Positions 30,001-39,431 of a stretch of DNA of 64,000 nt are shown piece by piece. The stretch is taken from positions 372,001 through 436,000 of the forward strand of contig NZ_PEBJ01000001.1 of the NCBI RefSeq assembly GCF_002802915.1. The letters run 5' to 3'. The stretch's first letter is position 1. Each line of letters starts with the position of its first letter. The notes under the pieces were generated by a model. That model was given only the letters and a program-made list of their open reading frames with translations. It had not been told where the DNA came from and ran no database searches. Both the position numbers and the translations under genes were made by a program. The stretch comes from Bifidobacterium felsineum. Its GTDB lineage: Bacteria > Actinomycetota > Actinomycetes > Actinomycetales > Bifidobacteriaceae.

Positions 30001-30921
30001 ATGGGCTCGCAACTCGCATTGAAATCACGCATCCACTCCACTGAGTCGTTGGAGAAGATCTTCAACGCTCAGGAGATGATCGCGTCTTCGCACATTGCCA
30101 AGGCCCGTGATGTGGCCCTGAACGCGAAGCCGTACACCGATGCGATTTTCGATGCCGTGCAAGCGTTGGTGGCACATACCCATATCACGCATCCGATCGC
30201 TGTGAAGGACGAGAACAACCCGCGCGTGGCTGTTCTCGCCCTCACCTCGGATCGTGGCATGGCCGGCCCGTACACCTCTTCGATTATCCGTGAAACGGAA
30301 TCGCTGCTGGCCCGCCTCGAAGCGGATGGCAAGCAGCCGGAGCTGTTCGTGTACGGCCGTCGTGGTTCGACGTACTACAAGTACCGCAACCGTGACGTGG
30401 CGGCCACATGGGAAGGCGACACCGATCAGCCCGGCGTCGAGATCGCCGAGACGATCTCCAAGACACTGATGGACGCCTACATGAAGCCGGCGGAGCAGGG
30501 TGGAGTTTCTGAGCTCTACATCGTCTTCACCGAGTTCATCAACATGGTGGTTCAGAAGGTGCGTGTGCTGCGCATGCTGCCGGTTGAGATCGTGGAGAAC
30601 GAAGCCAAGGTTCCGGATCCGGAGAACGAAAAGGCCGCGGAGGATATTCCGCCGCTGTATGCCTTCGAGCCGAGCCTGGATGAAGTACTGGACGCTATCT
30701 TGCCGAAGTACGTTCAGTCCCGTATCCACGAATGCCTGCTGACTGCTGCGGCATCCGAGACCGCAAGCCGCCAGAACGCCATGCACACGGCAACGGACAA
30801 CGCACGCAATCTGGTCGACGACCTCACCCGTAAGCTCAATGCTTCCCGTCAGGCTTCGATCACCCAGGAACTTACCGAAATCATCGGCAGTGCTGATGCA
30901 CTGAACACAAAGGAAGAGTAG
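30001..30921 (+). CDS. atpG: ATP synthase F1 subunit gamma
   Basis: Central rotor shaft, 306 residues. N-terminal helix: LALKSRIHSTESLEKIFNAQEMIASSHIAKAR. The C-terminal helix carries the signature ASRQNAMHTATDNARNLVDDLTRKLNASRQASITQELTEI. The middle insert includes KVPDPENEKAAEDIPPL, an actinobacterial-type loop. It overlaps neither neighbour and is translated with a GAGAAG site that lies in the end of atpA. Confidence 0.96.
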   Translation: MGSQLALKSRIHSTESLEKIFNAQEMIASSHIAKARDVALNAKPYTDAIFDAVQALVAHTHITHPIAVKDENNPRVAVLALTSDRGMAGPYTSSIIRETESLLARLEADGKQPELFVYGRRGSTYYKYRNRDVAATWEGDTDQPGVEIAETISKTLMDAYMKPAEQGGVSELYIVFTEFINMVVQKVRVLRMLPVEIVENEAKVPDPENEKAAEDIPPLYAFEPSLDEVLDAILPKYVQSRIHECLLTAAASETASRQNAMHTATDNARNLVDDLTRKLNASRQASITQELTEIIGSADALNTKEE

Positions 30922-32417
<1,496 letters not shown>

Positions 32418-32418
<1 letters not shown>

Positions 32419-32714
32419 TGGCTGAATCGGAAAAGACCACGATGAAGGTGAACATCGTCGCTGCCGACCATCCTGTATGGCACGGCGAAGCGGCCAGCGT
32501 GACCATTCCCGCCTCTGAGGGTGGCATGGGCATCCTGCCGGACCATGAGCCTGTGCTCACGGTCATCAAGCAGGGTACGCTCACCGTGGTTGAGCCCGAT
32601 GGCGATCGCCATATGTTCGAAGTGACCGACGGATTCATTTCCTTTGACTCGAACAAGCTCACCGTGGCGGTTGAACGCGGCCGCGACGTTCAGTACTCCA
32701 ACACGGAGGCCTGA
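32418..32714 (+). CDS. atpC: ATP synthase F1 subunit epsilon
   Basis: 98 residues, only the N-terminal beta-barrel (VNIVAADHPVWHGEAASVTIPASEGGMGILPDHEPVL). The C-terminal two-helix inhibitory domain found in longer epsilon subunits is missing; the protein ends after VERGRDVQYSNTEA. Short forms are known in some actinobacteria. By inference, ATP hydrolysis here would lack epsilon inhibition, which suits a fermentative organism using the enzyme to pump protons out. Confidence 0.93.
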
Positions 32715-32739
32715 GGTCGCAGCAAGCGCGTCATAGCGT

Positions 32740-32780
32740 AAAGGGGCTTTCTCTGATTCGTTCAGAGAAAGCCCCTTTCA
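32740..32780 (+). terminator. Terminator of the atp operon
   Basis: A perfect 17-bp stem (AAAGGGGCTTTCTCTGA at 32740-32756, complement at 32762-32778) with a 5-base loop. It lies between the atp operon and the convergent nucS gene, and its A/T-rich ends suit both directions. Confidence 0.9.
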
Positions 32781-32811
32781 TGTTGGGCAACCATGTTGGT
32801 CGCTAGCCCCG

Positions 32812-33564
32812 CTAGAACAAACGCAGTGAATCGTCCTCGGTGCCCTTCATGTCGTCATAATCGAGAATCAGACAGGTGAAGCCTCGGTCCTTGGCCAGCA
32901 CCTGGGCTTGCGGTGTGATGGTCTGCGCGGCGAAGATGCCGTGCACAGGGGCCAGCAGCGGATCACGATTGAGCAGTTCGCAATAGCGGGTCAGCTGCTC
33001 GACACCATCGATGCCGCCGTGACGTTTGATCTCCACCGCCACATGCTCACCTTCGGCGTTGATGGCCATGATGTCCACCGGGCCGATGGCGGTGGGATAC
33101 TCGCGGCGCACGAGTTTCGCGCCTTTGCCGATACGCTCGATTTGCTCGGCAAGATAGCGCTGCAGATGATCCTCCACACCATCCTTGATAAGGCCGGGAT
33201 CCTCGCCCAAGTCATAGGTCTGGTCGGAATAGACGTGCTGCAGCGTGACCTCCAGCACATCCGAGCCCTTATCGGCCGTAACACGCAGTATCTTCTCCGC
33301 CTCCTTCTCGTCCGTTTCGTGCGAAAAGTTCGTTTCGGAGGGCTCAGATCCGCTCCTTGCGCCCGTTTCGTGCGAAAAGTTGGGGGTGAGCTCCTTGATG
33401 GTGCATGGTGCGGTCATCCAATTGAGTGGCTTGTAGGAACCTAGTTCCGAGAAGATCAGCAGACTGGAATCGGCCTTGATGAGCAGTACTCGTTTGGCTG
33501 GTGGAAGTGTGGCGTTGAGTCGGCCGGAGTATTCGGCCGAGCAGTCGGCAACAATAATGCGCAT
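32812..33564 (-). CDS. nucS: Mismatch-specific endonuclease NucS
   Basis: Actinobacterial mismatch-repair nuclease used in place of MutS/MutL, 250 residues. The N-terminal DNA-binding domain starts MRIIVADCSAEYSGRL and contains LGSYKPLNWMTAPCTI. The nuclease domain has Asp164 (GPVDIMAI), Glu178 and Lys180 (VAVEIKRHGG). The C-terminal LRLF matches the RLF ending by which NucS contacts the beta clamp. Compared with Mycobacterium NucS there is an extra segment at about residues 62-86 containing NFSHET twice (62-67, 79-84), encoded by a duplicated 19-bp DNA repeat. The chosen ATG gives the family N-terminus; the longer frame to 33624 runs into a terminator. It is monocistronic. Confidence 0.93.
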   Translation of the reverse strand: MRIIVADCSAEYSGRLNATLPPAKRVLLIKADSSLLIFSELGSYKPLNWMTAPCTIKELTPNFSHETGARSGSEPSETNFSHETDEKEAEKILRVTADKGSDVLEVTLQHVYSDQTYDLGEDPGLIKDGVEDHLQRYLAEQIERIGKGAKLVRREYPTAIGPVDIMAINAEGEHVAVEIKRHGGIDGVEQLTRYCELLNRDPLLAPVHGIFAAQTITPQAQVLAKDRGFTCLILDYDDMKGTEDDSLRLF

Positions 33565-33598
33565 AGGCACCCACTGTAACGTAATCCATAACAAAAAA

Positions 33599-33618
33599 GG
33601 CTCCCTATGAAGGGAGCC
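33599..33618 (-). terminator. Terminator of the FKBP lipoprotein gene
   Basis: GGCTCCCT / AGGGAGCC stem (33599-33606, 33611-33618) followed on the minus strand by TTTTTT. It lies 30 bases past the FKBP stop. Confidence 0.85.
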
Positions 33619-33647
33619 GATCATGAGTGAGCCCTAAGGCTGCGGAA

Positions 33648-34598
33648 TCAGTACGCGGCGAGGATGTCGATTACGAACACCAGCGTGGAGTTCGCGGGAA
33701 TCGAGCCCTGAGCCTTGTCACCATAGGCTTCATCCGGCGGAATCACCAGCAAGACCTGGGAGCCGACGGTCTGGCCGATCAGGCCCTTCTGCCAGCCGGT
33801 GATTACCGTGTGCTGACCGCCGGAATAGAGGTCGGCGTCAAGCGTGGTGTTCTTGGTCCAAGAGGAATCGAACTGGGTGCCGTCGGTGAGCCAGCCGGAG
33901 TACTTGACTACCACGGTGTTCTTATCGGTCAGTTCTTTGCCTGTGCCCTTGATCAGCGTCTGGGAGATCAGCGAATCAACCGAACCTTGGCCGTTCATAT
34001 CGATGGAAGGCTTGCCGTTCTTGGCACGGGTCACCTTAGGCAGGTTAGCCGGCACATCCTTGACTTCCTCGCCGGTGGCCTTCTCAAGATCCTTGGACTT
34101 GGAGACGAAGGTCATCGCCAGAATGTAGGAGTAGCCGGAGGAGTCGGAATCGTTGACGCCGAAGCCGATGGTGGTGTTAATCTTCGCGCCCTTGATCTGG
34201 TTGTAGTAGGTGGAGGAGAGCGTGGATGAATCCACCTTGAGCGAACAATCCGGAGTGTTCTTGGTCCAGGTGTCCATCAGCTCGGTGCCGTCCTTGACAT
34301 TGAGGGCGATGCCTTGGGCGCACACGCGGTCGCCGTCTTCGATGGTGGCGCCGTCGCCCTTCTGCAGCACCACGTAGGAGCCGTCGGATACGGTCATCGG
34401 GGTGTTGAAGGAAATGGTCGGCTTTTCGCCAAGCTTGCCTTTGGCCGTCACACCGGCGATTTGGTTGGCGGAGGACTTGGAGGAGTCCTTGGAGTCAGAT
34501 GAAGAAGAGCTGGAGCATGCGGCCAGCGAGACACACATAGCGAGTGAGCAGGCCAAAGCCGCGGCTTTGAGCAGCGGCTGGAAATAAGACTTACGCAT
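33648..34598 (-). CDS. FKBP-type peptidyl-prolyl isomerase lipoprotein
   Basis: Extracytoplasmic folding factor, 316 residues. Lipoprotein signal with lipobox LAAC, Cys28, followed by a Ser/Asp/Lys-rich linker. Two FKBP-like regions are seen: a divergent one at about 60-170 (GSYVVLQKGDGATIEDGDRV) and a complete one at about 215-316 (VVVKYSGWLTDGTQFDSSW, GWQKGLIGQTVGSQVLLVIPP, DEAYGD). The latter holds the aromatic and Asp residues of active FKBPs. It is monocistronic, with its own terminator. Substrates are unknown; a role in folding secreted proteins such as pilins is only speculation. Confidence 0.9.
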   Translation of the reverse strand: MRKSYFQPLLKAAALACSLAMCVSLAACSSSSSSDSKDSSKSSANQIAGVTAKGKLGEKPTISFNTPMTVSDGSYVVLQKGDGATIEDGDRVCAQGIALNVKDGTELMDTWTKNTPDCSLKVDSSTLSSTYYNQIKGAKINTTIGFGVNDSDSSGYSYILAMTFVSKSKDLEKATGEEVKDVPANLPKVTRAKNGKPSIDMNGQGSVDSLISQTLIKGTGKELTDKNTVVVKYSGWLTDGTQFDSSWTKNTTLDADLYSGGQHTVITGWQKGLIGQTVGSQVLLVIPPDEAYGDKAQGSIPANSTLVFVIDILAAY

Positions 34599-34678
34599 GG
34601 CATCCCAGCGTACTGGTAAACCCTGATTTTTCGCGTTCTAAGGTAATAGACAGGTGAAGATTGTAGAATGGTGCCGTT

Positions 34679-35998
34679 ATGAGTGCTCAAGAACAGACCA
34701 TGAGTCCAGATCAGGATGTCGTCGATCCCCTGAAGATCAATGCCGAGGAATCCGAATCCGAGATCAATGATTCCGGGGAGAACAAGGACGGCGAGCCCAA
34801 GCGTGCCGCACGTCCGACTCGTCATGCCATGATCATGCGCGGCATTGTGACGCCTATTTTCGGCCTGTTGGCCGTAGCGTCCGTGGTGTTGGGAGTGTTG
34901 AACGCCACGATATGGAAGCCGTCCGCCGAGATCACGGCGACTTCCACCATCACCGGTTCGCGGTACATCGTCACCGACCCGGGTGTGCTGCCGTTGCTTG
35001 ATCGAAACGTCACGCTGAGCGTGGATTCGGTTTCCTCCAGCAATGAGGTGTGTGTGGCGCTGGGGTCGTCCAAGGATGTAGCCGGTTGGGTGGCTTCCGA
35101 ATCGTCGTATACACGTATCTCCGGATTGGCCTCCTGGACTTCGCTGGCCACGCAGACCGGCAAGGCGACTGGTCAGGTCGAGGCGACCAGCAGCGAGAAT
35201 GCCGTGGAGTTCAAAGACTCGGATATGTGGTCTTCGGTCAAGTGCGGCAAGGGTGATGTATCGCTGACCAGTGCCAAGACCACTGATTCCACGATGGCCA
35301 TTATCGATTTAGGCAAGGGCGCGGCCAGCACGGGTGCCCAGGTGTCGATGCATTGGGTGCGCTCGCAGGTGCCGGACTTCGCCATGCCGTTCTACCTGTC
35401 CGGTGGATTGTTGGCTGTGATCGCCGTGCTGTGCGCCTCCGTGTTCGCCATGCCTCCGCACAAGCGCCGCAAGCGTGTGGTGGAAGGCAAGGCCACTATC
35501 CATACCGATCTTTCCTTCGCCGAACGTGCCGAGCAGGGGCTTGTGGGAGCTCGACTGCCTGAATCCGTGCCGGCACGTAAGCATCGCCGCCATGCCGCAC
35601 ATCGTCGCGGCGCTGCCGTCGAGGCCGAGCGCGAAATCAACGAGCCTAGCGAACAGGTCGGTACGCCGGTGATTGTGGATCCGGCTTCCCGCAACCTTGT
35701 GGCCGATCAGCAGGCCGCCGCGGGCGAGAGCGCGGCCGGTATCCTCCTTGGAGGCAAGGATTCGGCTGCCGAATCCTCAAGTGCCGCTCCAAGCGTTACT
35801 GGCTCCGCGGAGTCCGGTGAATTTGCTGTTTCCGCAAAACCTACGGACGAGGAGGCGACTTCCGTCATCACGTCCGACGAATTGGCTGCGTACTTCGCGC
35901 GACTGGCGCAGGAAGTGCAGCAATCCAATGAAGCCGCAGGTGATGTCAGCGAACACGGGCAGACGAATGAGAACGAGCAGGAGGAGGGGAACCGATGA
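34679..35998 (+). CDS. Membrane protein with extracellular domain, unknown function
   Basis: 439 residues. A charged cytoplasmic N-terminus (1-50), a membrane helix at about 52-75 (GIVTPIFGLLAVASVVLGVLN), an exported domain of about 150 residues with two cysteines (EVCVALG, SVKCGKG), a second helix at about 238-262 (YLSGGLLAVIAVLCASVF), then a basic, low-complexity cytoplasmic tail (RKHRRHAAHRRGAAVEAER) rich in Ser/Ala/Glu. I do not recognise the family. Its stop overlaps the next start by four bases (ATGA), so it is coupled to the lipoprotein gene and the two proteins probably work together at the membrane. Confidence 0.8.
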   Translation: MSAQEQTMSPDQDVVDPLKINAEESESEINDSGENKDGEPKRAARPTRHAMIMRGIVTPIFGLLAVASVVLGVLNATIWKPSAEITATSTITGSRYIVTDPGVLPLLDRNVTLSVDSVSSSNEVCVALGSSKDVAGWVASESSYTRISGLASWTSLATQTGKATGQVEATSSENAVEFKDSDMWSSVKCGKGDVSLTSAKTTDSTMAIIDLGKGAASTGAQVSMHWVRSQVPDFAMPFYLSGGLLAVIAVLCASVFAMPPHKRRKRVVEGKATIHTDLSFAERAEQGLVGARLPESVPARKHRRHAAHRRGAAVEAEREINEPSEQVGTPVIVDPASRNLVADQQAAAGESAAGILLGGKDSAAESSSAAPSVTGSAESGEFAVSAKPTDEEATSVITSDELAAYFARLAQEVQQSNEAAGDVSEHGQTNENEQEEGNR

Positions 35999-37008
35999 AC
36001 AAACGTTGGAATACGTGGAAAAAGATCGGTGTGGCCATGGCCGCATCCGTGGCGCTGGTGCTGCCTCTGGCCGCTTGCGAAGGTCAGCTGCCCACCCCTA
36101 CTGCGGCTACTTCTTCCAAAGCTGCTCCGGATTTGACCGAAGCACAGGAAAAGAAGATTCGCACTAAGATCCTGGACACTCTGGCCAAGGCCGATGAAGC
36201 ACGTTCCGCCGATGGATATAAGGCGGTGATGGGCGGCCCCCAGCTGGAGATTCGCACAAGTCAGGTAACCATCGCTCAGAAGAGCGGCAGCATGAACAAA
36301 TACGCCACTATTCCGAAGGATATCGCCCAAGTGGTGATTCCCACGGACGATGGTTGGCCGCGTTCCGTGTTCACGATTACCACGACCACCGAGGATCAGC
36401 AATCGCAGCGCCTATTGGTCCTGGACCAGAACAGTGCCCGTGAGAACTACAAGCTGGTTGCCATGGCCCGTCTGTTCGATGGTGTGAGCATGCCGAAGTT
36501 CGAGGTGCCGACCTCCGGATCCCAGATGGGCACCGCCAAGGATGAAGGTCTGGTGGTCACGCCTACTGAGGCATTGACCCAGTATGCCGATGTGCTGCAG
36601 AACGGTTCGAACAGCAAATATGCTTCCACGTTCGCCGATGACATGTTGCGCCAGCGTATCGCCACGCTGACCAGTACGGTGCAGGAAGGCATCGCGCGCA
36701 ATAACGGCACCCAGTCGCAGACGTTCACTGCGGTGCCGGACCAGATGTGGATTATGCGCACTGCTGATGGCGGCGATTTGGTAGTGGGCCGCATCGATTC
36801 CGTATGGACGCGCCAGGCCGGCGATGGTCGTGAGTCGCAGCCAGCTTCCGATGATGAGAAGATTCTCTACAATTCCGATCAATACACCAGCACTATGAAG
36901 GTCACCTACGTCAATGTGGTGGCGTTGTATGTGCCTCAATCCGGTGATGGCGCACAAGTCACCGCCGTTGGTGCTGATCGGCAGCCGGTGAAGGTGGAGG
37001 CGCTGTAA
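35995..37008 (+). CDS. Lipoprotein of unknown function, coupled to the upstream membrane protein
   Basis: 337 residues. Lipoprotein signal peptide with lipobox LAAC and Cys28, followed by a Pro/Thr/Ser linker. The rest is a soluble extracytoplasmic domain without a motif that I recognise. It has alternating beta segments (VFTITTTTEDQQSQRLLVL, TMKVTYVNVVALYVPQSG) and helical stretches. It overlaps the upstream gene by four bases. The pair and the following thioredoxin-fold gene are all on the plus strand, but a 148-base gap separates the last one. Confidence 0.8.
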   Translation: MNKRWNTWKKIGVAMAASVALVLPLAACEGQLPTPTAATSSKAAPDLTEAQEKKIRTKILDTLAKADEARSADGYKAVMGGPQLEIRTSQVTIAQKSGSMNKYATIPKDIAQVVIPTDDGWPRSVFTITTTTEDQQSQRLLVLDQNSARENYKLVAMARLFDGVSMPKFEVPTSGSQMGTAKDEGLVVTPTEALTQYADVLQNGSNSKYASTFADDMLRQRIATLTSTVQEGIARNNGTQSQTFTAVPDQMWIMRTADGGDLVVGRIDSVWTRQAGDGRESQPASDDEKILYNSDQYTSTMKVTYVNVVALYVPQSGDGAQVTAVGADRQPVKVEAL

Positions 37009-37156
37009 GCGCTTCAGCAGTCTTCGCCTCCGCCTAACGCTGAGTGGCGACTTATCCGAAGCTCAATTTCGATGCTGGAACTACAATCGGTTCCAGCATC
37101 GTTTTGTTATGCGCAAGTATGTGTGACTGTGCGCGGATTTACATGTGGAGGCAGCA

Positions 37157-38128
37157 ATGGCTGATCAGCAATTCAATCCTGGGGTTTCTCTGGCGGGTGC
37201 AGTGGACTTGGAAGCATTGAAGCATCAGGTCAAAGCCGAGCCGGGGCAGGCCGGTGGCGCTCCGGCTGCTGGCGGATATGTGATCGACACCACCGAGAAC
37301 ACGTTCCAGGCCATGGTGCAGACCTCCGCCACCTTCCCGATTCTGCTGCTGCTCTGGGTGCCGACCGACGATCGTCTATTCCCGATGGCTCGCGCCCTGG
37401 GCGACGCTGTGAATGCGTTGAACGGCAAGATTCAGCTTTCCCGTATTGATATCGCGTCCAATCCCTCCATTGCACAGGCATTGCAAGTGCAGGGTGCCCC
37501 TGCCCTGTTTGCGCTGATCGGCGGCCGCCCGATGCCGCTGCTGCAGGGACTGCCGGGCGACGACGAATTGAAGCAGCTGTGTGATGAGGTTATTCCGAAG
37601 ATCATTCAGGCTGCGTCTCAGGCCGGTGTGAGCGGCACTGCCCCATACTCCGGCGATCCTGATTCCGATGCTGCAAAGAGTGCCGGTGCTGCCGGCGCTG
37701 GTGCCGCACAGCAGGTGCCGCCGGAGCATGCGGAGGCGCATCGTTTGGCCGAGGAAGGTGATTACGCCGGTGCCGCTGCCGCATACGAACATGTGCTGGA
37801 GATGAACCCGGGCGATGCCCTGGCTGCACGCGAACGTGCCAAAGCCTTGTTGCTGGCCCGCTCCGGCCAAGCCAATGTGCGAGAGGTGCGCGCTGCCGGT
37901 GCCGCCGCTCCGGATGATGTTGAGGCGCAACTGGCGGTGGCCGATATCGATATGATCGGCGGTCAGATTCAGGATGCGTTCGACCGTCTGCTGGACTTCC
38001 TCGCTGCCGGCCATAAGGCGGATATCGAACCGGTGCGCAAGCGTCTGTTGGAATACTTCGCCATTCCCGAGCCGACGGACGAACGCTTGAAGCGCGCTCG
38101 CCGTCGCCTCGCCACGCTGATGTACTGA
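37157..38128 (+). CDS. Thioredoxin-fold/TPR protein (CnoX/YbbN-like)
   Basis: 323 residues. Residues about 40-155 form a thioredoxin fold (FPILLLLWVPTDDRLFPMARAL, GAPALFALIGGRPMPLLQG), but the CxxC active site is replaced by PTDD, so no redox catalysis is expected. After an Ala/Gly-rich linker the C-terminal half has TPR-like helices (AEAHRLAEEGDYAGAAAAYEHVLEMNPGDALAA). This layout matches YbbN/CnoX chaperones. GGAG lies six bases before the chosen ATG; a GTG at 37145 is too early. It is convergent with the CYTH gene across a large hairpin. Confidence 0.85.
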   Translation: MADQQFNPGVSLAGAVDLEALKHQVKAEPGQAGGAPAAGGYVIDTTENTFQAMVQTSATFPILLLLWVPTDDRLFPMARALGDAVNALNGKIQLSRIDIASNPSIAQALQVQGAPALFALIGGRPMPLLQGLPGDDELKQLCDEVIPKIIQAASQAGVSGTAPYSGDPDSDAAKSAGAAGAGAAQQVPPEHAEAHRLAEEGDYAGAAAAYEHVLEMNPGDALAARERAKALLLARSGQANVREVRAAGAAAPDDVEAQLAVADIDMIGGQIQDAFDRLLDFLAAGHKADIEPVRKRLLEYFAIPEPTDERLKRARRRLATLMY

Positions 38129-38149
38129 CTCTGTACGTTCTCGCGGTGA

Positions 38150-38237
38150 CTGGCGGCTGGGATATGCCGTTCTCGGGCGTAAAGCATGGCCCGAGCGGCC
38201 TGGAGCGATCCCGAGAACGGCATATCCCAGCCGCCAG
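38150..38237. repeat. Perfect 28-bp inverted repeat with 32-base loop between convergent genes
   Basis: Arms 38150-38177 and 38210-38237 are fully complementary (starting CTGGCGGCTGGGATATGCCG). The loop itself contains GGCC...GGCC. There is no T run on either side, so it is not a standard terminator, though it might slow convergent transcription. Confidence 0.9.
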
Positions 38238-38249
38238 CTTTGCGAAAAG

Positions 38250-38876
38250 TCACACCATGCGATTCTTGCCGAAGTAGGGCTGGAATTTCGGGCCGCTTTC
38301 AGCAAGTTCGGCTTCGAAATCACCGGCCCACTCATTGAATGGCCTAGCGGCAAGCCCGTCGTTGTTGAATCGGGGCTGATCGGTGATTTCGGTGATGCAG
38401 AATTTCGGGATTGTCAGATTGGTCACCGGGCCCGAGCGCTCGGCCTCCGCCACAATAAGCGGCGCATTGGGGCCACCGAACACATCGATGCTCCATCCAT
38501 CTTCCGCAATCCATACGGAATAACGGTTTTTGATGATCACTTCGCCGCCGCGCTTGATAAGCTCCGCGGCAATACGCGTATCGATTTCTCGCTCGACCTC
38601 GTATCGTGTGCCGCCCACGGACGGGCCTTTTACAGTTACATAGGCTTCGGTGAAGCGCTCGCGGTACTGATCAAGAATGGCCAGTGGGTCAACATCGGGT
38701 GTCATGTCGACGTGCAGCGTATGTGAGGCGAGGCGTATGCGCAGCGCATAGTTGTCGGCATGCACGTAATAGCTTTGGATGATTAACGTGGGCGTATCGC
38801 CGTCATCATATTCTGCCGGCAGCTCACGGCAGAAGAATCGGCGCTCGTATTCGAAGTCATCTGTAAGTTCCGACAT
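38250..38876 (-). CDS. CYTH-domain (triphosphate tunnel) protein
   Basis: 208 residues. It starts with the CYTH signature as EYERRFF (ExExRF form) and follows the tunnel-fold strands: NYALRIRLASHTLHVDMT, YVTVKGPSVGGTRYEVEREIDTR, NRYSVWIAEDGWSIDVFGG and LIVAEAER. Acidic and basic residues alternate, as needed to bind triphosphate and metal. Members hydrolyse inorganic triphosphate or thiamine triphosphate, or make cAMP; which applies here cannot be told. It is convergent with the thioredoxin-fold gene and monocistronic by spacing. Confidence 0.85.
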   Translation of the reverse strand: MSELTDDFEYERRFFCRELPAEYDDGDTPTLIIQSYYVHADNYALRIRLASHTLHVDMTPDVDPLAILDQYRERFTEAYVTVKGPSVGGTRYEVEREIDTRIAAELIKRGGEVIIKNRYSVWIAEDGWSIDVFGGPNAPLIVAEAERSGPVTNLTIPKFCITEITDQPRFNNDGLAARPFNEWAGDFEAELAESGPKFQPYFGKNRMV

Positions 38877-38988
38877 AATCCCATTGTAGAGCGGGTTTGC
38901 GGGATTGCCGGGAATCTGTGGAATGCAGAGTCATGAGACAATGCGGGCGCGGCCGGTCGGCGCGTGGTGTACAGTAGTGAAGTTGTTC

Positions 38989-39064
38989 GGGTCCGTAGCT
39001 CAGTGGATAGAGCGTCTGTCTCCGGAACAGAAGGTCGAGGGTTCGATCCCCTTTGGGCCCACCA
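38989..39064 (+). tRNA. tRNA-Arg (CCG), CCA encoded
   Basis: Cloverleaf GGGTCCG / TGGGCCC acceptor with a U-G pair, D-arm GCTCAGTGGATAGAGC, anticodon loop CTCCGGA (anticodon CCG), T-arm GAGGGTTCGATCCCCTT, discriminator A then CCA. Confidence 0.95.
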
Positions 39065-39066
39065 TC

Positions 39067-39102
39067 AAGGTCCTGTTTTCTTTACGAAAGCAGGACCTTT
39101 TG
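39067..39102 (+). terminator. Terminator of tRNA-Arg
   Basis: AAGGTCCTG pairs with CAGGACCTT across a short loop and is followed by a TTTT run. Confidence 0.8.
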
Positions 39103-39131
39103 CGTACTGTTTGCGTACTGTTTGCGTACTG
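39099..39131 (+). repeat. Three tandem 11-bp units
   Basis: TTTGCGTACTG is repeated three times without change and without spacer, immediately after the tRNA-Arg terminator. An 11-bp period keeps each copy on nearly the same helix face. Confidence 0.85.
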
Positions 39132-39177
39132 TGCCGCGCATCGGTTGTGTGCTGGCGCATACCATCCGCGTGCCATA

Positions 39178-39288
39178 CGCGCACTTACTGCCTGTTCCGA
39201 GATCAAAACAGGCAGTAAGTGCGCGGCGTATTGGTCGGATCGCGCAGATAATGCCGTTATCAGCCCTGCAACAGGCAGTAAGTGCGCG
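39178..39288. repeat. 19-bp element in three copies (one inverted)
   Basis: AACAGGCAGTAAGTGCGCG occurs at 39207-39225 and 39270-39288 and as its exact complement at 39178-39196. The first two arms make a hairpin with a 10-base loop. All three copies are identical. The rest of the 39065-39431 gap shows nothing else. Confidence 0.88.
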
Positions 39289-39431
39289 TTGCTCCAGTAC
39301 CCTGAGATTTCCCTGAGATAACCATGAAGTTGCCATGAAAGCGGGGGATTGGGCCATGCTGGCATCGCATAATGAAATCGCTACGTAGTGTGTATGCCGA
39401 ACATGGCTGTACCGCTTCAGGGAGGTGCGAT

